Notes: generated by a model from the sequence alone, not told the origin. DNA of 64,000 bases from Planctomycetota bacterium (GCA_016716265.1 JADJWQ010000006.1:3313501-3377500); one strand, 5' to 3'; shown: positions 1 to 8,806, counted from the first letter of the stretch. Numbers and translations are program-made.

Positions 1-1
1 G

Positions 2-871
2 GGCGTCCACCGGCTGGTGTCACGGATCGAGCAGGGGATCCTACGCAAGCCACTCGGCAGCAGCGTGGACTTCGGCACCGATCACCACGTGGTCACCTTC
101 GACGGGCTGATCTCCGACACACCGTTCGTCGCGAGGATCCGCCTGCTGATGGACCTGCTGGCGGAACGGCTCGGGACGCCCGTCGACGTCGAGTTCGCGG
201 CGGACGGCGACGACTTCTACCTGCTCCAGTGCCGCGCGCAGGGCAGCGGCGACGAGTCGGCACCCGCGGAGATCCCACACGGGCTGCCAGCGGACGACAT
301 CGTGTTCACGGCCGATCGGTTCGTCTCGAACGGCCGCGTGCCCGACCTCACGCACGTGGTCTACGTCGACGAGAACGCCTACAGCGCGCTTCCGGACCCG
401 AAGCTGATGCAGCGCGTCGCCGACGCCGTCGGCCGGCTGAACAAGGTGCTGCCGAGACACCGCTTCGCGCTGGTCGGCCCCGGGCGCTGGGGCAGCCGCG
501 GCGACATCCGGCTCGGCGTGGGCGTGACCTACTCGCAGATCAGCAACACCGCGCTCCTGATCGAGGTCGCGCGGCAGAAGGGCGGCTACGTGCCCGACGT
601 CTCGTTCGGTACGCACTTCTTCCAGGATCTGGTCGAGTCCGGGATCCGCTACCTGCCGCTGTATCCGGACACGCCCGGTGTCGTCTTCAGCGAGGCGTTC
701 TTCCGGCGGGCCCCGAACGCCCTCGTCGACCTGCTGCCGCAGTTCGGTGATCTCACGCACGTCCTCCGCGTGCTCGACGTCGAGCGAATCGCGCCGGGCC
801 GGGTGCTGCGCGTCCTGATGAATGCGGACCTCGAGCAGGCAGTCGCGTTCCTTGCGAAGTCGTCGGGCTGA
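2..871 (+). CDS. PEP/pyruvate-binding domain protein, C-terminal part (5' truncated)
   Basis: The reading frame is open from base 2, so the start lies outside the window. The first ~85 residues match the end of a PPDK_N (PEP/pyruvate-binding ATP-grasp) domain: a GSSVDFGTDHH stretch, then VDVEFAADG followed by FYLLQCR, which corresponds to the usual 'E.A.D...LYLLQ.RP' close of that fold. The remaining ~200 residues carry GPGRWGSRGD, LGVGVTYSQI and SFGTHFFQDL, a C-terminal region known from large PEP-synthase-like proteins that lack the swivelling and PEP-binding domains. The full reaction cannot be judged from this fragment; a phosphotransfer role is family knowledge only. The gene ends 38 bases before the next one on the same strand. 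Confidence 0.85.
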   Translation, partial: GVHRLVSRIEQGILRKPLGSSVDFGTDHHVVTFDGLISDTPFVARIRLLMDLLAERLGTPVDVEFAADGDDFYLLQCRAQGSGDESAPAEIPHGLPADDIVFTADRFVSNGRVPDLTHVVYVDENAYSALPDPKLMQRVADAVGRLNKVLPRHRFALVGPGRWGSRGDIRLGVGVTYSQISNTALLIEVARQKGGYVPDVSFGTHFFQDLVESGIRYLPLYPDTPGVVFSEAFFRRAPNALVDLLPQFGDLTHVLRVLDVERIAPGRVLRVLMNADLEQAVAFLAKSSG

Positions 872-895
872 GCCGCGCGGCGGCCGCGCACCGCG

Positions 896-901
896 TATGC
901 T
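896..901 (+). promoter_or_regulatory. -10-like TATGCT immediately before the 910 gene
   Basis: TATGCT ends 8 bases before the ATG at 910, in an otherwise GC-only stretch with no Shine-Dalgarno. Transcription starting 6–8 bases after this element would give a leaderless mRNA. No convincing -35 box is seen. Confidence 0.5.
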
Positions 902-909
902 GCGCGCCC

Positions 910-1815
910 ATGTCCATCCACCGCGTCGAGCTGCTCGCAGCGCTCGGAATCTGCATGTCGTTCGCACCCGCCACGGCCCAGCTCATCGCGGTGCCGTTCC
1001 ACCCGGAGCGGCGCTGCGCCGGGCTCCTCTTCTGGGACGACGGGCAGAGCCCCGGCAGCTTCGTGATCCAGTACGGCGTCCCGACCTGGAAGGCCGAGTA
1101 CGATGCGCTGATCACGTCGACGGAGCCGAGCACGCTGCGCCTCGGCCGTGACGCCTGGACGTCGCTCGACAACAACGTCGCGTTGCGGTTCGGCGACGAG
1201 GTGCTGCCGGTCGGGTATTGGTATCTCGCCCTGCGCAAGGACGGCAACGGTCGGTTCGCGTTGGCCGCATTCGACGCCGCTCGGCTGCGGCACCAGCGCG
1301 CCGCCGCGCACCGCGCGGCGGACGCCGTTCCGGACCACACGATTCCGATGGCGCTCGCGCGCCGCGACGAGCTGACGGAGCAGCTCGTCATCGCGACGAC
1401 CGCCGCGGAGGACGCGCCGACCCGCGGCACGCTGGCGATCCGCTGGGGGACTTTCGAGCTCACCGCGGGATTCGACGCGCTGCTGCCGACCGACCGTGCC
1501 GAGGCATTCGCCGCGGCGCTCGCCGACATGATCGCCCTGCTGGATCGGGGCGAGCATCGCGCCCTGATCGAGACCTATGCCGATCCGGAGTTCGTCCGTC
1601 GTGAGAAGGAGCGCGGCCAGCTCGACCAGCTGATCGCTGACTTCGCGGACAGCGACAAGCCAAGGGCGTTGCACGCGGCGCTCGTCACCGTGCAGCGGGC
1701 GGCGATCGAGGTCGCACCCGAGCAGGACGAGGTGGTGCACCGCGACGAGGACCTCCCGCAGGGCCGCATCCGCTTCAGCTACCTCGACGGCCGCTGGTAC
1801 CTGATGAACGACTGA
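910..1815 (+). CDS. secreted DUF2911-like protein
   Basis: 301 aa. The first ~23 residues form a signal peptide ending A-T-A|Q. Residues ~40–200 resemble DUF2911: a YDALI segment, an LRLGRDAWTSL segment equivalent to the 'R.G.na.t' motif, a 'LPVGYWYLAL' strand, and TLAIRWGTFEL. The last ~100 residues are a second domain with an NTF2-like feel (helix around LIETYADPEF, ending in DGRWYLMND). DUF2911 proteins are exported and have no known activity. The start is supported by the signal peptide and by the TATGCT element 8 bases upstream. The DUF2911 match is by eye and moderate. Confidence 0.7.
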   Translation: MSIHRVELLAALGICMSFAPATAQLIAVPFHPERRCAGLLFWDDGQSPGSFVIQYGVPTWKAEYDALITSTEPSTLRLGRDAWTSLDNNVALRFGDEVLPVGYWYLALRKDGNGRFALAAFDAARLRHQRAAAHRAADAVPDHTIPMALARRDELTEQLVIATTAAEDAPTRGTLAIRWGTFELTAGFDALLPTDRAEAFAAALADMIALLDRGEHRALIETYADPEFVRREKERGQLDQLIADFADSDKPRALHAALVTVQRAAIEVAPEQDEVVHRDEDLPQGRIRFSYLDGRWYLMND

Positions 1816-1818
1816 CGC

Positions 1819-2292
1819 TCACGGCCCGACGAGGGCCAGCGCGACGACGCGCCCACCGACGCGCATCCGGGCCGGCGCGCACCCCGCAGCGCGCAGCCAA
1901 TCGCCGAGCTCGTCGTCGCCGATCCGGCCCACGGCCTCCGGTCGCTCGGCGCCGACGAAGCGCACGCCGCGCGGTACGGCAGCGCCCACCGCCAGACGGG
2001 CGACGACGTCCGGCGAGTCGCGCACGATCCGCCAGCCGGTTGCCACCGGCGCCGCCGGCGTCGCGTGCGCGATCGGCGTCGGGACCGGTGCCGCACCCGA
2101 GCCGCGCACCGCACCGAGCCAGCCCATCGCGAGCAACAGCACGGCCAGCGCCGCACGCGCGAGCCGTCGCTGCCGCACGCGCTGCGCGAGCGCACGGATC
2201 GCGAGCTCGCGGGCGCGGGCCCGCCGCGCGGGGTCGACCGGCGCCGCGTAGCGCGCGAGCGCCGCCTCGAACGGATCCGATCGGTCAGACAT
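1819..2292 (-). CDS. single-span anti-sigma-like membrane protein
   Basis: 157 aa. An Arg-rich cytoplasmic N-terminus (~44 residues) is followed by one transmembrane helix (about residues 45–62, ALAVLLLAMGWLGAV) and a ~95-residue extracytoplasmic part. It overlaps the end of the ECF sigma gene by 8 bases, with a GAGG site before its ATG. Position and topology suggest an anti-sigma factor, but there is no HxxxCxxC zinc motif and no recognisable RskA or FecR domain, so this rests on context. It ends 3 bases before the convergent end of the 910 gene. Confidence 0.65.
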   Translation of the reverse strand: MSDRSDPFEAALARYAAPVDPARRARARELAIRALAQRVRQRRLARAALAVLLLAMGWLGAVRGSGAAPVPTPIAHATPAAPVATGWRIVRDSPDVVARLAVGAAVPRGVRFVGAERPEAVGRIGDDELGDWLRAAGCAPARMRVGGRVVALALVGP

Positions 2293-2887
2293 CGAAGACC
2301 TCGTTCGCCATCTCTCGCAGTCTCGTCAATGCGCGCCGAATGCGCCCGGAGAACGCGTGGCCGGTCATCCCGAACGACCTCCCGAGCTCGGCGAGCGACG
2401 CAACGCCGCCGAAGCGCTCGAGCACGAAGCGACGGTCGGCTTCCGGCAGCTCGAGCAGCGCGCCACGCAGCCAGTCGAGCTGCTCGCGTCGCGCGACGTC
2501 GGCGGCCGCGTCGGCCACGTCGTCGTCTTCGCGCCGCGCGACGGCCCGCTCGCGCGCCGCACGCCGCAATCGCTGACGCACGCGGTCGATCGCGACCGTA
2601 TAGACGACCCGCGCCATCCAGGCGGTCACCGCGGCCTCGTCGCGCAACGGCGGCAAACGCATCGCCGCACGCACCATCACGTCCTGTGCGACGTCGAGCG
2701 CCTCGTCGTCGCCGGCCTCGCGCAACACGCGCCGCGCGAGCGCGACCGCGCGGTCGAACCACGCCTCGTAGAACGACGCGAACGCGGCCTGATCGCCGCG
2801 CGCGATGCGCCGCGTCAGTGCCGCGGTCGGCTGCCTTGCGAAGCCGGGGGCATCGACCGTGAGCGACGAGGTCGCGCAATGCGCCAA
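2285..2887 (-). CDS. RNA polymerase ECF sigma factor
   Basis: 200 aa, usual ECF size. Region 2 runs from about residue 30 to 105 (AFASFYEAWFDRAVALARRVL, then DVAQDVMVRA and WMARVVYTVAIDRVRQR). Region 4 runs from about 140 to 195 with a helix-turn-helix around LAELGRSFGMTGHAFSGRIRRAL. The start is TTG at 2887, preceded by GAGGGG that overlaps the stop of the upstream gene, so translation is probably coupled. Gene order is STN-like protein, sigma, anti-sigma-like protein. Directs RNA polymerase to a specific regulon, presumably after a periplasmic cue; the signal is not visible. Confidence 0.9.
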   Translation of the reverse strand: MAHCATSSLTVDAPGFARQPTAALTRRIARGDQAAFASFYEAWFDRAVALARRVLREAGDDEALDVAQDVMVRAAMRLPPLRDEAAVTAWMARVVYTVAIDRVRQRLRRAARERAVARREDDDVADAAADVARREQLDWLRGALLELPEADRRFVLERFGGVASLAELGRSFGMTGHAFSGRIRRALTRLREMANEVFDV

Positions 2888-2895
2888 TGGGCCCC

Positions 2896-3660
2896 TCAGC
2901 GGCTACGGGTCGTCGGGGTCCCGCTCGGACCGGTCACGGTCGGGTGGGCGGTGCGATTGCGACGGTCGCGCAAGTCGGACTTCAACGCGTCGATCGTCTG
3001 CTCGACCAGTCGCAGGCGATCGCGGTTGCCGCGCACGAACAGCAGCGACGAGGACTCGTGGAAGCCGAGCTTCGCCTCGGCGAGACCACCGTCGAGCTCG
3101 AGCCCGGCTTCGATCGCCGTCAGGACCGTCGCCGCCGGGATTGCGAGGCTCGCGTCGACTCCGGGTGGCGCTTCGATCAGCTCGCGCAACGAGAACACGA
3201 CGGTCATGACCTCGTCGCGCGGATCGCGCCCGGAGCCCTGCACCACTGTCTGGCTCTGCGTCGGGCCGGGCATGACCATCAGCGTGTGGATGGTCTGTCC
3301 GGCCTCGGTGGCGACACGCTCGTAGCGCACCTGCCAGCGCGGGTAGGCGCAGCTCGCGATCGCCTGGAGTGCCGTGCCGACGGTGACGTCGCGCAGCTCG
3401 ATCGCGGGTAGCTCCACGTCGACCGCCGAGAGCGGGACGATCACGTTCGGCGTCTGGCCAGGAGCCCAGTTCGACCGCAGGATCGCGACGAACTCCTGCA
3501 GGCTGCCGCCTTCGAAGCGGAACGACGCGGTCGGCTCGGTGGGCCGCGCGCGCGCGGGGGTCGCCGGGGCGGACGCGGGATCCTGCGCGAACGCGGTCGA
3601 GACCGGGAACAGCGCGAGCACGAGACTCGCGAGGACAGTCGGGGTGGTGGAGCGGATCAT
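2896..3660 (-). CDS. periplasmic STN/secretin-N-like protein
   Basis: 254 aa from ATG 3660 (an in-frame ATG at 3678 is possible). The signal peptide ends A-F-A|Q at about residue 25. Residues ~45–115 look like an STN/secretin short N-terminal domain: FRFEGGSLQEFVAIL, a VIVPLSAVD segment, then VELPAIELRDVTVGTALQAI, the classic β-α-β 'nitVsLkdvpleeAL' pattern. A second αβ unit near the C-terminus (SSSLLFVRGNRDRLRLVEQTIDAL) matches the 'li.V.gt....i...i..L' of secretin N-domains. First gene of the operon with the ECF sigma factor (8-base gap). No secretin pore or TonB barrel follows, so it is a free-standing module. Domain call is by pattern. Confidence 0.7.
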   Translation of the reverse strand: MIRSTTPTVLASLVLALFPVSTAFAQDPASAPATPARARPTEPTASFRFEGGSLQEFVAILRSNWAPGQTPNVIVPLSAVDVELPAIELRDVTVGTALQAIASCAYPRWQVRYERVATEAGQTIHTLMVMPGPTQSQTVVQGSGRDPRDEVMTVVFSLRELIEAPPGVDASLAIPAATVLTAIEAGLELDGGLAEAKLGFHESSSLLFVRGNRDRLRLVEQTIDALKSDLRDRRNRTAHPTVTGPSGTPTTRSR

Positions 3661-3850
3661 GGCGTCAGTGCAGTCCATCGAGGGCCGCGGCGTGCGGCAC
3701 GAGCCTTCCGACGACACCGCGACGGAGGTTCGTCGCGATGCATGCAGAAAATCGCACACGCTGGCGAAGACGCGGAACCCGAGCGCGGCACCCCGTCGTC
3801 GCAGCGACAGGCGCGGACCGCTCCCTGCCGCGGCCCGCGGCGCGTTCCCG

Positions 3851-5062
3851 ATGTCCTTCCACCACCCCGTGCGGTCGCCCGCGTTCCCGGGCGTGACCGC
3901 GCTGCGCGTCGTGTCGCTCGCCGCCCTGCTCGGCGGTGGCAGCCGCGCGCAGGACGTCCTCGTCCTCGACGTTCCCGCCGCGACGCTGTTCGAGTCGGCC
4001 AGCGTGACGCCGGTCAGCCCTGGCGGCGGACCGGTGCTGTCGATCTTCCCGGCGCTCGTCCCGCTGCCGCCGATCCCCGGCCCGCTCGCGCCGCCCGGCG
4101 GCGTGACGATCGACGGCACCAGCGGCCAGATCTGGGCGACCAACGGCGCGGTCGTCTACAGCATGCCGCACGTCGCCTACCCCTCGGGGATCCCCCCGAT
4201 GCCGCCGTTGCCCGCGCCGCCCGGCCTGGCCGGCCCGCTGACCGGCATCGCGATCGACCCGGTGGGCGGCATCCTGTGGATGACCGATGGCCTCGTCGTG
4301 CTCGGCGCAGCGCCCTTGCCGGGCCTGCCGATCCTGATCCCGCCGTTCCCGATCCTGGCGCCGGCCGCGCCGCTGTGCGGTCTCGACTGGGACCCGCTGA
4401 CCGGCTCGCTGTGGGCGGTCGACGTCGGCGGCATCGCCTACAACTTCCTGCCGGGTGGTCCGCTGGTCGGACCGCCGCTGCCCCCGCCGATCCCCGTGCC
4501 GGGGCCCCCGACCGGCATCGCGATCGACAAGACCGGCCTGGCGATGCCCGGTTTCCCCCGCTCGTTGTACGTCGTCGGCGGCGGCCTGATCGCCGACTAC
4601 TCGACGCTCGTGCTGTTCCCCTCCGCGGCACCCGGTGGCGAGGTCGGCATCACCGTGCACCCGGTACCGATCCCGACGCCCCCGCTGCCGTGCGCGTGTC
4701 CGACCTTCGCACCCGCCCACGCGGTGCTCGGTCCGGCGACGACCGGCAGTGCGACATTCGGCCTGGCCCTGACCGGCCTGCCACCCGGCCAGCTCGCGAT
4801 CCACGTGTTCGACTTCGCGTTCAATCCGGCGTTTCCTCTCGTCAACGGCAGCGGCTGCCCGATGGGCGTCAACCCGGCATTGCCGTCGTCGTTCGCCGTC
4901 CCGACCGCCGCGGGTCCGGGCGGCGCGATCGTCACGCCGCTGCCACTGTTCGGCATCCCGGTCAGCCTGTTGATCCACCTGCAGACGTTCGTGCTGTGCC
5001 CGGCCGATCCGGCGGGCTTCATCCTGTCGCCGATGTACCGGATCGCGGTGTCGGCGCCGTAG
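3851..5062 (+). CDS. secreted propeller-like protein, Pro/Gly-rich
   Basis: 403 aa. ATG 3851 is chosen because it opens a signal peptide ending S-R-A|Q at about residue 34. The body has loose repeats of 'G(V/I)xIDxxxGxxWxxDG' type (GVTIDGTSGQIWATNGAVV; GIAIDPVGGILWMTDGLVV; GLDWDPLTGSLWAVDVGGI), as in NHL/SMP-30-like propellers, joined by Pro-rich linkers such as PLPPIPGPLAPPG. The last ~115 residues (from SATFGLALTGLPPGQLA to YRIAVS) match the C-terminal module shared by other secreted proteins here, including the Gly-Cys-Pro and 'PADPAGFILS' positions. Function unknown; extracellular or envelope location inferred. Confidence 0.75.
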   Translation: MSFHHPVRSPAFPGVTALRVVSLAALLGGGSRAQDVLVLDVPAATLFESASVTPVSPGGGPVLSIFPALVPLPPIPGPLAPPGGVTIDGTSGQIWATNGAVVYSMPHVAYPSGIPPMPPLPAPPGLAGPLTGIAIDPVGGILWMTDGLVVLGAAPLPGLPILIPPFPILAPAAPLCGLDWDPLTGSLWAVDVGGIAYNFLPGGPLVGPPLPPPIPVPGPPTGIAIDKTGLAMPGFPRSLYVVGGGLIADYSTLVLFPSAAPGGEVGITVHPVPIPTPPLPCACPTFAPAHAVLGPATTGSATFGLALTGLPPGQLAIHVFDFAFNPAFPLVNGSGCPMGVNPALPSSFAVPTAAGPGGAIVTPLPLFGIPVSLLIHLQTFVLCPADPAGFILSPMYRIAVSAP

Positions 5063-5079
5063 CGCCGGCCGCACGTTCG

Positions 5080-6699
5080 TCAGCCGCCCTGCCGTCCGGC
5101 CGGGCGCTGCTCCGACACGTCGGTGTCGTCGCCGTACTCGACGCGCAGCTGCTCGAGCCGCGCGCGCAGAGTCGCGACGACACCGCCGAGCTCGGGCTCG
5201 CCGTAGCGATTGCGCAGCTCCTGCGGGTCGTCCTGCAGATCGAACAGCTCCCACTCGTCCGACTGGTAGTAGCGGATCAGCTTCCATCGCGCGGTCCTGA
5301 TGCCGTAGTGGCGCGCGACGTCGTGGATGTCGGGGTAGCCGTGGTAGTGGTAGTAGATCGCGTCGCGCCAACCGCCGGGCGGACCGTCGCCGCGCAGCAA
5401 TGGCGCGAGCGAGCGGCCCTGCATCGCCGCCGGCACCGGCACGCCGGCGAGGTCGAGCAGGGTCGGGGCGTAGTCGAGGTTCTGGACCAGCTCGTCGCGC
5501 GCGGCGCCCGCCGGGAAGTGGCCCGACCAGCGCACGATCAGCGGCATGCGCAGCGACTCCTCGTACATCCAGCGCTTGTCGTAGAAGCCGTGCTCGCCGA
5601 GGAAGAAGCCCTGGTCCGACGAGTAGACGACGATCGTGTCGTCGCCCAGCCCGTGCTCGTCGAGCCAGTCGACCAGCCGACCGACGCTGTCGTCGACGCC
5701 GCGCACGGTGGCCAGGTAGTCCTGCAGGAACCGCTGGTACTTCCAGCGCACGAGCTCGCGGCCGACGAGCCGGTCCTCGCGCAATGCCAGGTTGCCGGCC
5801 GCGAATGCCGCATCCCACACGGCCCGCACGGCCGCCGACATCCGCGCGACGTTGCGCGTGCCGGACCGGTCCTGCGCACGCTGACCGACGTCGACGAGAC
5901 CGGGCCACGGCGTGACGAACAGGTCGTGCACGAGGCTCATGTCGGTGTCGATGCTCAGGTGCGCCGCGCGCGTCGGGCTCGCGTCGTCGAGATGGTCGTC
6001 GAACAGCGAGTCGGGATACGGGATCTCGACGTCGCGGTAGAGACCGAGGTGCCGCGGCGCAGGCATCCAGTTGCGGTGCGGAGCCTTGTGCTGGCACATC
6101 AGCAGGAACGGCCGCTCCGGATGCTCGCGGTGCTCGAGCCAATCGATCGCCAGATCGGTGACGACGTCCGTGCAGTAACCCTCGATACGGCGCGTACCGA
6201 CCGTCGAGACGAGGTCGGGGTCGTAGTAGTCGCCCTGGCCCGGCAGCACCTCCCAGTGGTCGAAGCCCTGTGGCTCGGACGTCAGGTGCCACTTGCCGAT
6301 CAACGCCGTCTCGTAGCCGGCGGCGTGCAGGAGCTTCGGGAACGTCGTCTGCGAGCCGTCGAACGTCTCTCCGTTCTTGCGGAAGCCGTTGCGATGGCTG
6401 TGCAGGCCGGTCAGCACGACCGCGCGGCTCGGCCCGCACAGCGAATTCGTGCAGAAGCTGTTGCGGAACAGCACACCCTGCCGGGCGAGCGCATCGATCC
6501 GCGGCGTCGGATCGAGGCTCGCGAAGCGGCCCCGGTAGGCGCCGATCGCGGAGACCGCGTGGTCGTCCGAGAACACGAACAGCACGTTCGGGCGCCGCGG
6601 TGCCTCCTGGGCCGCAGCACCGGCGGCCAACGCGACCGAGACCGCAGCGAGGAGGGCGAGCGGATGCAGGCGGGAGACGCTTCGGGGGCTCGTCGGCAT
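5080..6699 (-). CDS. secreted arylsulfatase-type sulfatase (S1 family)
   Basis: 539 aa, usual length for the family. Signal peptide ends A-A-A|Q at residues 28–31. Metal-binding Asp45-Asp46 sit in VLFVFSDDH. The catalytic motif CGPSRAVVLTG (Cys88) is the C-x-P-S-R signature in which Cys is converted to formylglycine. A second metal site lies in VYSSDQGFFLGEHG, followed by the conserved Lys of 'DKRWMYEESLRMPLI'. Hydrolyses sulfate esters, probably from polysaccharides, outside the cytoplasm; the substrate cannot be deduced. Divergently placed 92 bases from the S9 peptidase gene. No maturase for Cys88 is seen in the window. Confidence 0.93.
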   Translation of the reverse strand: MPTSPRSVSRLHPLALLAAVSVALAAGAAAQEAPRRPNVLFVFSDDHAVSAIGAYRGRFASLDPTPRIDALARQGVLFRNSFCTNSLCGPSRAVVLTGLHSHRNGFRKNGETFDGSQTTFPKLLHAAGYETALIGKWHLTSEPQGFDHWEVLPGQGDYYDPDLVSTVGTRRIEGYCTDVVTDLAIDWLEHREHPERPFLLMCQHKAPHRNWMPAPRHLGLYRDVEIPYPDSLFDDHLDDASPTRAAHLSIDTDMSLVHDLFVTPWPGLVDVGQRAQDRSGTRNVARMSAAVRAVWDAAFAAGNLALREDRLVGRELVRWKYQRFLQDYLATVRGVDDSVGRLVDWLDEHGLGDDTIVVYSSDQGFFLGEHGFYDKRWMYEESLRMPLIVRWSGHFPAGAARDELVQNLDYAPTLLDLAGVPVPAAMQGRSLAPLLRGDGPPGGWRDAIYYHYHGYPDIHDVARHYGIRTARWKLIRYYQSDEWELFDLQDDPQELRNRYGEPELGGVVATLRARLEQLRVEYGDDTDVSEQRPAGRQGG

Positions 6700-6791
6700 G
6701 GTCGATCTCGGCGCCAGGGTCGCGCGCGGAGCCGCGATGCTACCTGGGTCCGCGGCCGCGCCCCATGATCGACCGCCACCGAGCCCTTCCG

Positions 6792-7868
6792 ATGAACCGA
6801 TCCATACGCCCGCTCCGACTCGCCATCCCGCTCGTCCTGGTCTGCGCGTTACCGACGGCTCCGGCCGCGGCGCAGGATGCGGCGATCGCCGACCAGCTTC
6901 GCGCGCTCAACGAGACCCTGCGCGAGCAGAACGAGAGCCTTCGCCACCGTCTCGACGCGCTGTCACGGCAGGTCGACGACCTCCGCTTCGAGCAGCAGCT
7001 CGGCGAGCTCGCCGTCGTCGAGAAGGTCCGCTTGTGCGGACCGCCGCTCCGCTACGAGCCGAATCCGACCGCCCAGGGTGCCGGCAATCCGTTCGTGTTC
7101 TGGGCATACACGTTCGTCCCGCGCCAGCTCGACCGCACGAAGCCCCAGCCGCTGATCGTGCTGCCACACGGCGGCGTGCACTCGAACTTCGCGACCTCCT
7201 ACTGCAACGTGCTGCGCGAGCTGCTCGAGCAGGGCTACTCGGTCGTCGCACCGGAGTACCGCGGCAGCACCGGCTACGGCCGCGACACCTACGAGGCGAT
7301 CGACTACGGCGGGTTGGAGATCGAGGACACGTTCGCCGCCCGCAACTGGATGCTCGAGCGCTACCCGTTCCTCGATCCGAAGCGGGTCGGGATCATCGGC
7401 TGGAGCCACGGCGGGCTGCATGCGCTGATGAACGTCTTCGCCCACGGCGACGCGTATGCCGTGGCCTACGCCGGCGTACCGGTCAGCGACCTCATCATGC
7501 GCATGGGCTACAAGTCGCAGAGCTACCGCGACCTCTACTCCGCCGACTACCACCTCGGGAAGAGCGCGGAGGACGACATCGAGGAGTACCGCCGCCGCTC
7601 GCCGTCCTGGAACGCCGACCGCTACGACGGCACGCCTCTGTTGATCCACACCGCCACCAACGACGAGGACGTCAACGTCCTGGAGGTCGAGCGGCTCGCG
7701 CAGGCGCTGCGCGCGAGCGGCAAGACCGGCTGGACCTACCGGGTCTACGAAGCACCGCCCGGCGGGCACGTCTTCAACCGCATCGACACCGCGCTCGCCC
7801 GCGACTCGCGGCGCGAGATCTGGCGGTTCCTCGCGGGCTACCTCGCGCCGGAGCGGCCGGCCGACTGA
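6792..7868 (+). CDS. secreted S9-family serine peptidase / α/β-hydrolase
   Basis: 358 aa from ATG 6792 (ATG 6765 is also in frame). Signal peptide ends A-A-A|Q at residues 25–28. Residues ~29–78 form a heptad-rich coiled coil (AIADQLRALNETLREQNESL...). The catalytic α/β-hydrolase domain of prolyl-oligopeptidase type follows: oxyanion region LPHGGVHSN, VVAPEYRGSTGYG, nucleophile Ser205 in GWSHGG, Asp at 291 or 293 in TNDEDVNV, and His326 in GGHVFNR. The seven-bladed propeller that normally precedes this domain is missing and replaced by the coiled coil, suggesting oligomerisation or anchoring. Substrate unknown. The last 31 bases overlap the convergent exporter gene. Confidence 0.85.
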   Translation: MNRSIRPLRLAIPLVLVCALPTAPAAAQDAAIADQLRALNETLREQNESLRHRLDALSRQVDDLRFEQQLGELAVVEKVRLCGPPLRYEPNPTAQGAGNPFVFWAYTFVPRQLDRTKPQPLIVLPHGGVHSNFATSYCNVLRELLEQGYSVVAPEYRGSTGYGRDTYEAIDYGGLEIEDTFAARNWMLERYPFLDPKRVGIIGWSHGGLHALMNVFAHGDAYAVAYAGVPVSDLIMRMGYKSQSYRDLYSADYHLGKSAEDDIEEYRRRSPSWNADRYDGTPLLIHTATNDEDVNVLEVERLAQALRASGKTGWTYRVYEAPPGGHVFNRIDTALARDSRREIWRFLAGYLAPERPAD

Positions 7869-8806
7869 TCGCCCACCGACCGCTCCGCAGCGGCCCGCAG
7901 ACGCCCGCGCGGCACCACCGCGAGCGCGACCCCGAGGACGACGAGCGCCGCACCGGTCGCGGTCGCCGCGGTGATCGTCTCGCCACCGAAGACCCAGCCG
8001 AGCGTCAGCGCGATCAGCGGGGTCACGAAGGCGATGACGCTCAACCGGGTGGCCGGAGCGTGACGCAGGAGCCAGAAGTACAGCGAGAAGGTCGTGACGG
8101 TACCGAACAGCGCCAGATAGACGATGCTGCCGATCGCGGTGGGCGTCCAGCGCACGGTCGCATCGCGCTCGAACGCGAGCGCGGCTCCCAGCAGCCAGGC
8201 CGCACCGAGCCCCATCGCATTGCGATTGAGCAGGATGCTCGACGCGCCACTGCCGAACCGCTTCAGACACGTCTGGCCGACCGCCGACACGAGCGGGCTG
8301 ACGAACAGCAGCAGCGCCGCCGGCACCGCGTCGGGACCGAGCCGCTCGACGTCGTCGAGATCCGTCACGAACAGCAGACAGACCCCGATGAAGCCCAGGC
8401 CGAAGCCGAGCCATTGTGCGGGGCGCATGATCTCGCCCAGCACGGCGTGCCCGGCGACCGCCATCATCAGCGGGAACACCGCCCACAGGACGCTCGTGAG
8501 GCCCGACGGAAGCACGGTCTCCGTCGTGTAGACGATCGCGTAGCTCGCGGCGAAGTTCAGCGTGCCGACGACCGACCACAGCCACGCAGGCGGGCAATCG
8601 CCGGTCTCGCGCCGGTGCAGTGCCGGTGCGAGCGCCACCATCACGGCGAACGAGATCGCGAACCGGACTCCTGCCGACGTCAGCGGCGGCAGGTCGCGCA
8701 GGCCCTCGCGGATCACCAGCCACGTGCTGCCCCACAGAAGGCACAGCAGGGCGACGAGCGCCTGGACGAGCAGCGGAGACGGCGACGAACGGTCGGCGGG
8801 GGCCAA
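7838..8806 (-). CDS. EamA/DMT-family exporter
   Basis: 322 aa with about ten hydrophobic helices and two EamA halves: first half around LLWGSTWLVIREGL...FAISFAVMVALAP, second around AIGSIVYLALFGTVTTFSLYFWLL...PLIALTLGWVFGGET, the typical 'P..a.l.....gE' end of each repeat. The start is taken as TTG at 8806, the only plausible codon before the first helix. Inner-membrane metabolite exporter of unknown substrate. It follows the ELWxxDGT gene on the same strand, with a strong hairpin between them. The residues after the last helix (RGRLRAAAERSVGDQ...) overlap the end of the peptidase gene on the other strand. Confidence 0.85.
   Translation of the reverse strand: MAPADRSSPSPLLVQALVALLCLLWGSTWLVIREGLRDLPPLTSAGVRFAISFAVMVALAPALHRRETGDCPPAWLWSVVGTLNFAASYAIVYTTETVLPSGLTSVLWAVFPLMMAVAGHAVLGEIMRPAQWLGFGLGFIGVCLLFVTDLDDVERLGPDAVPAALLLFVSPLVSAVGQTCLKRFGSGASSILLNRNAMGLGAAWLLGAALAFERDATVRWTPTAIGSIVYLALFGTVTTFSLYFWLLRHAPATRLSVIAFVTPLIALTLGWVFGGETITAATATGAALVVLGVALAVVPRGRLRAAAERSVGDQSAGRSGAR

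Noticed and set aside
5080..6699. Sulfatase paired with the FGE-like kinase (51474) as its maturation enzyme
   Set aside because: The FGE-like domain lacks the catalytic Cys pair and the genes are 45 kb apart.
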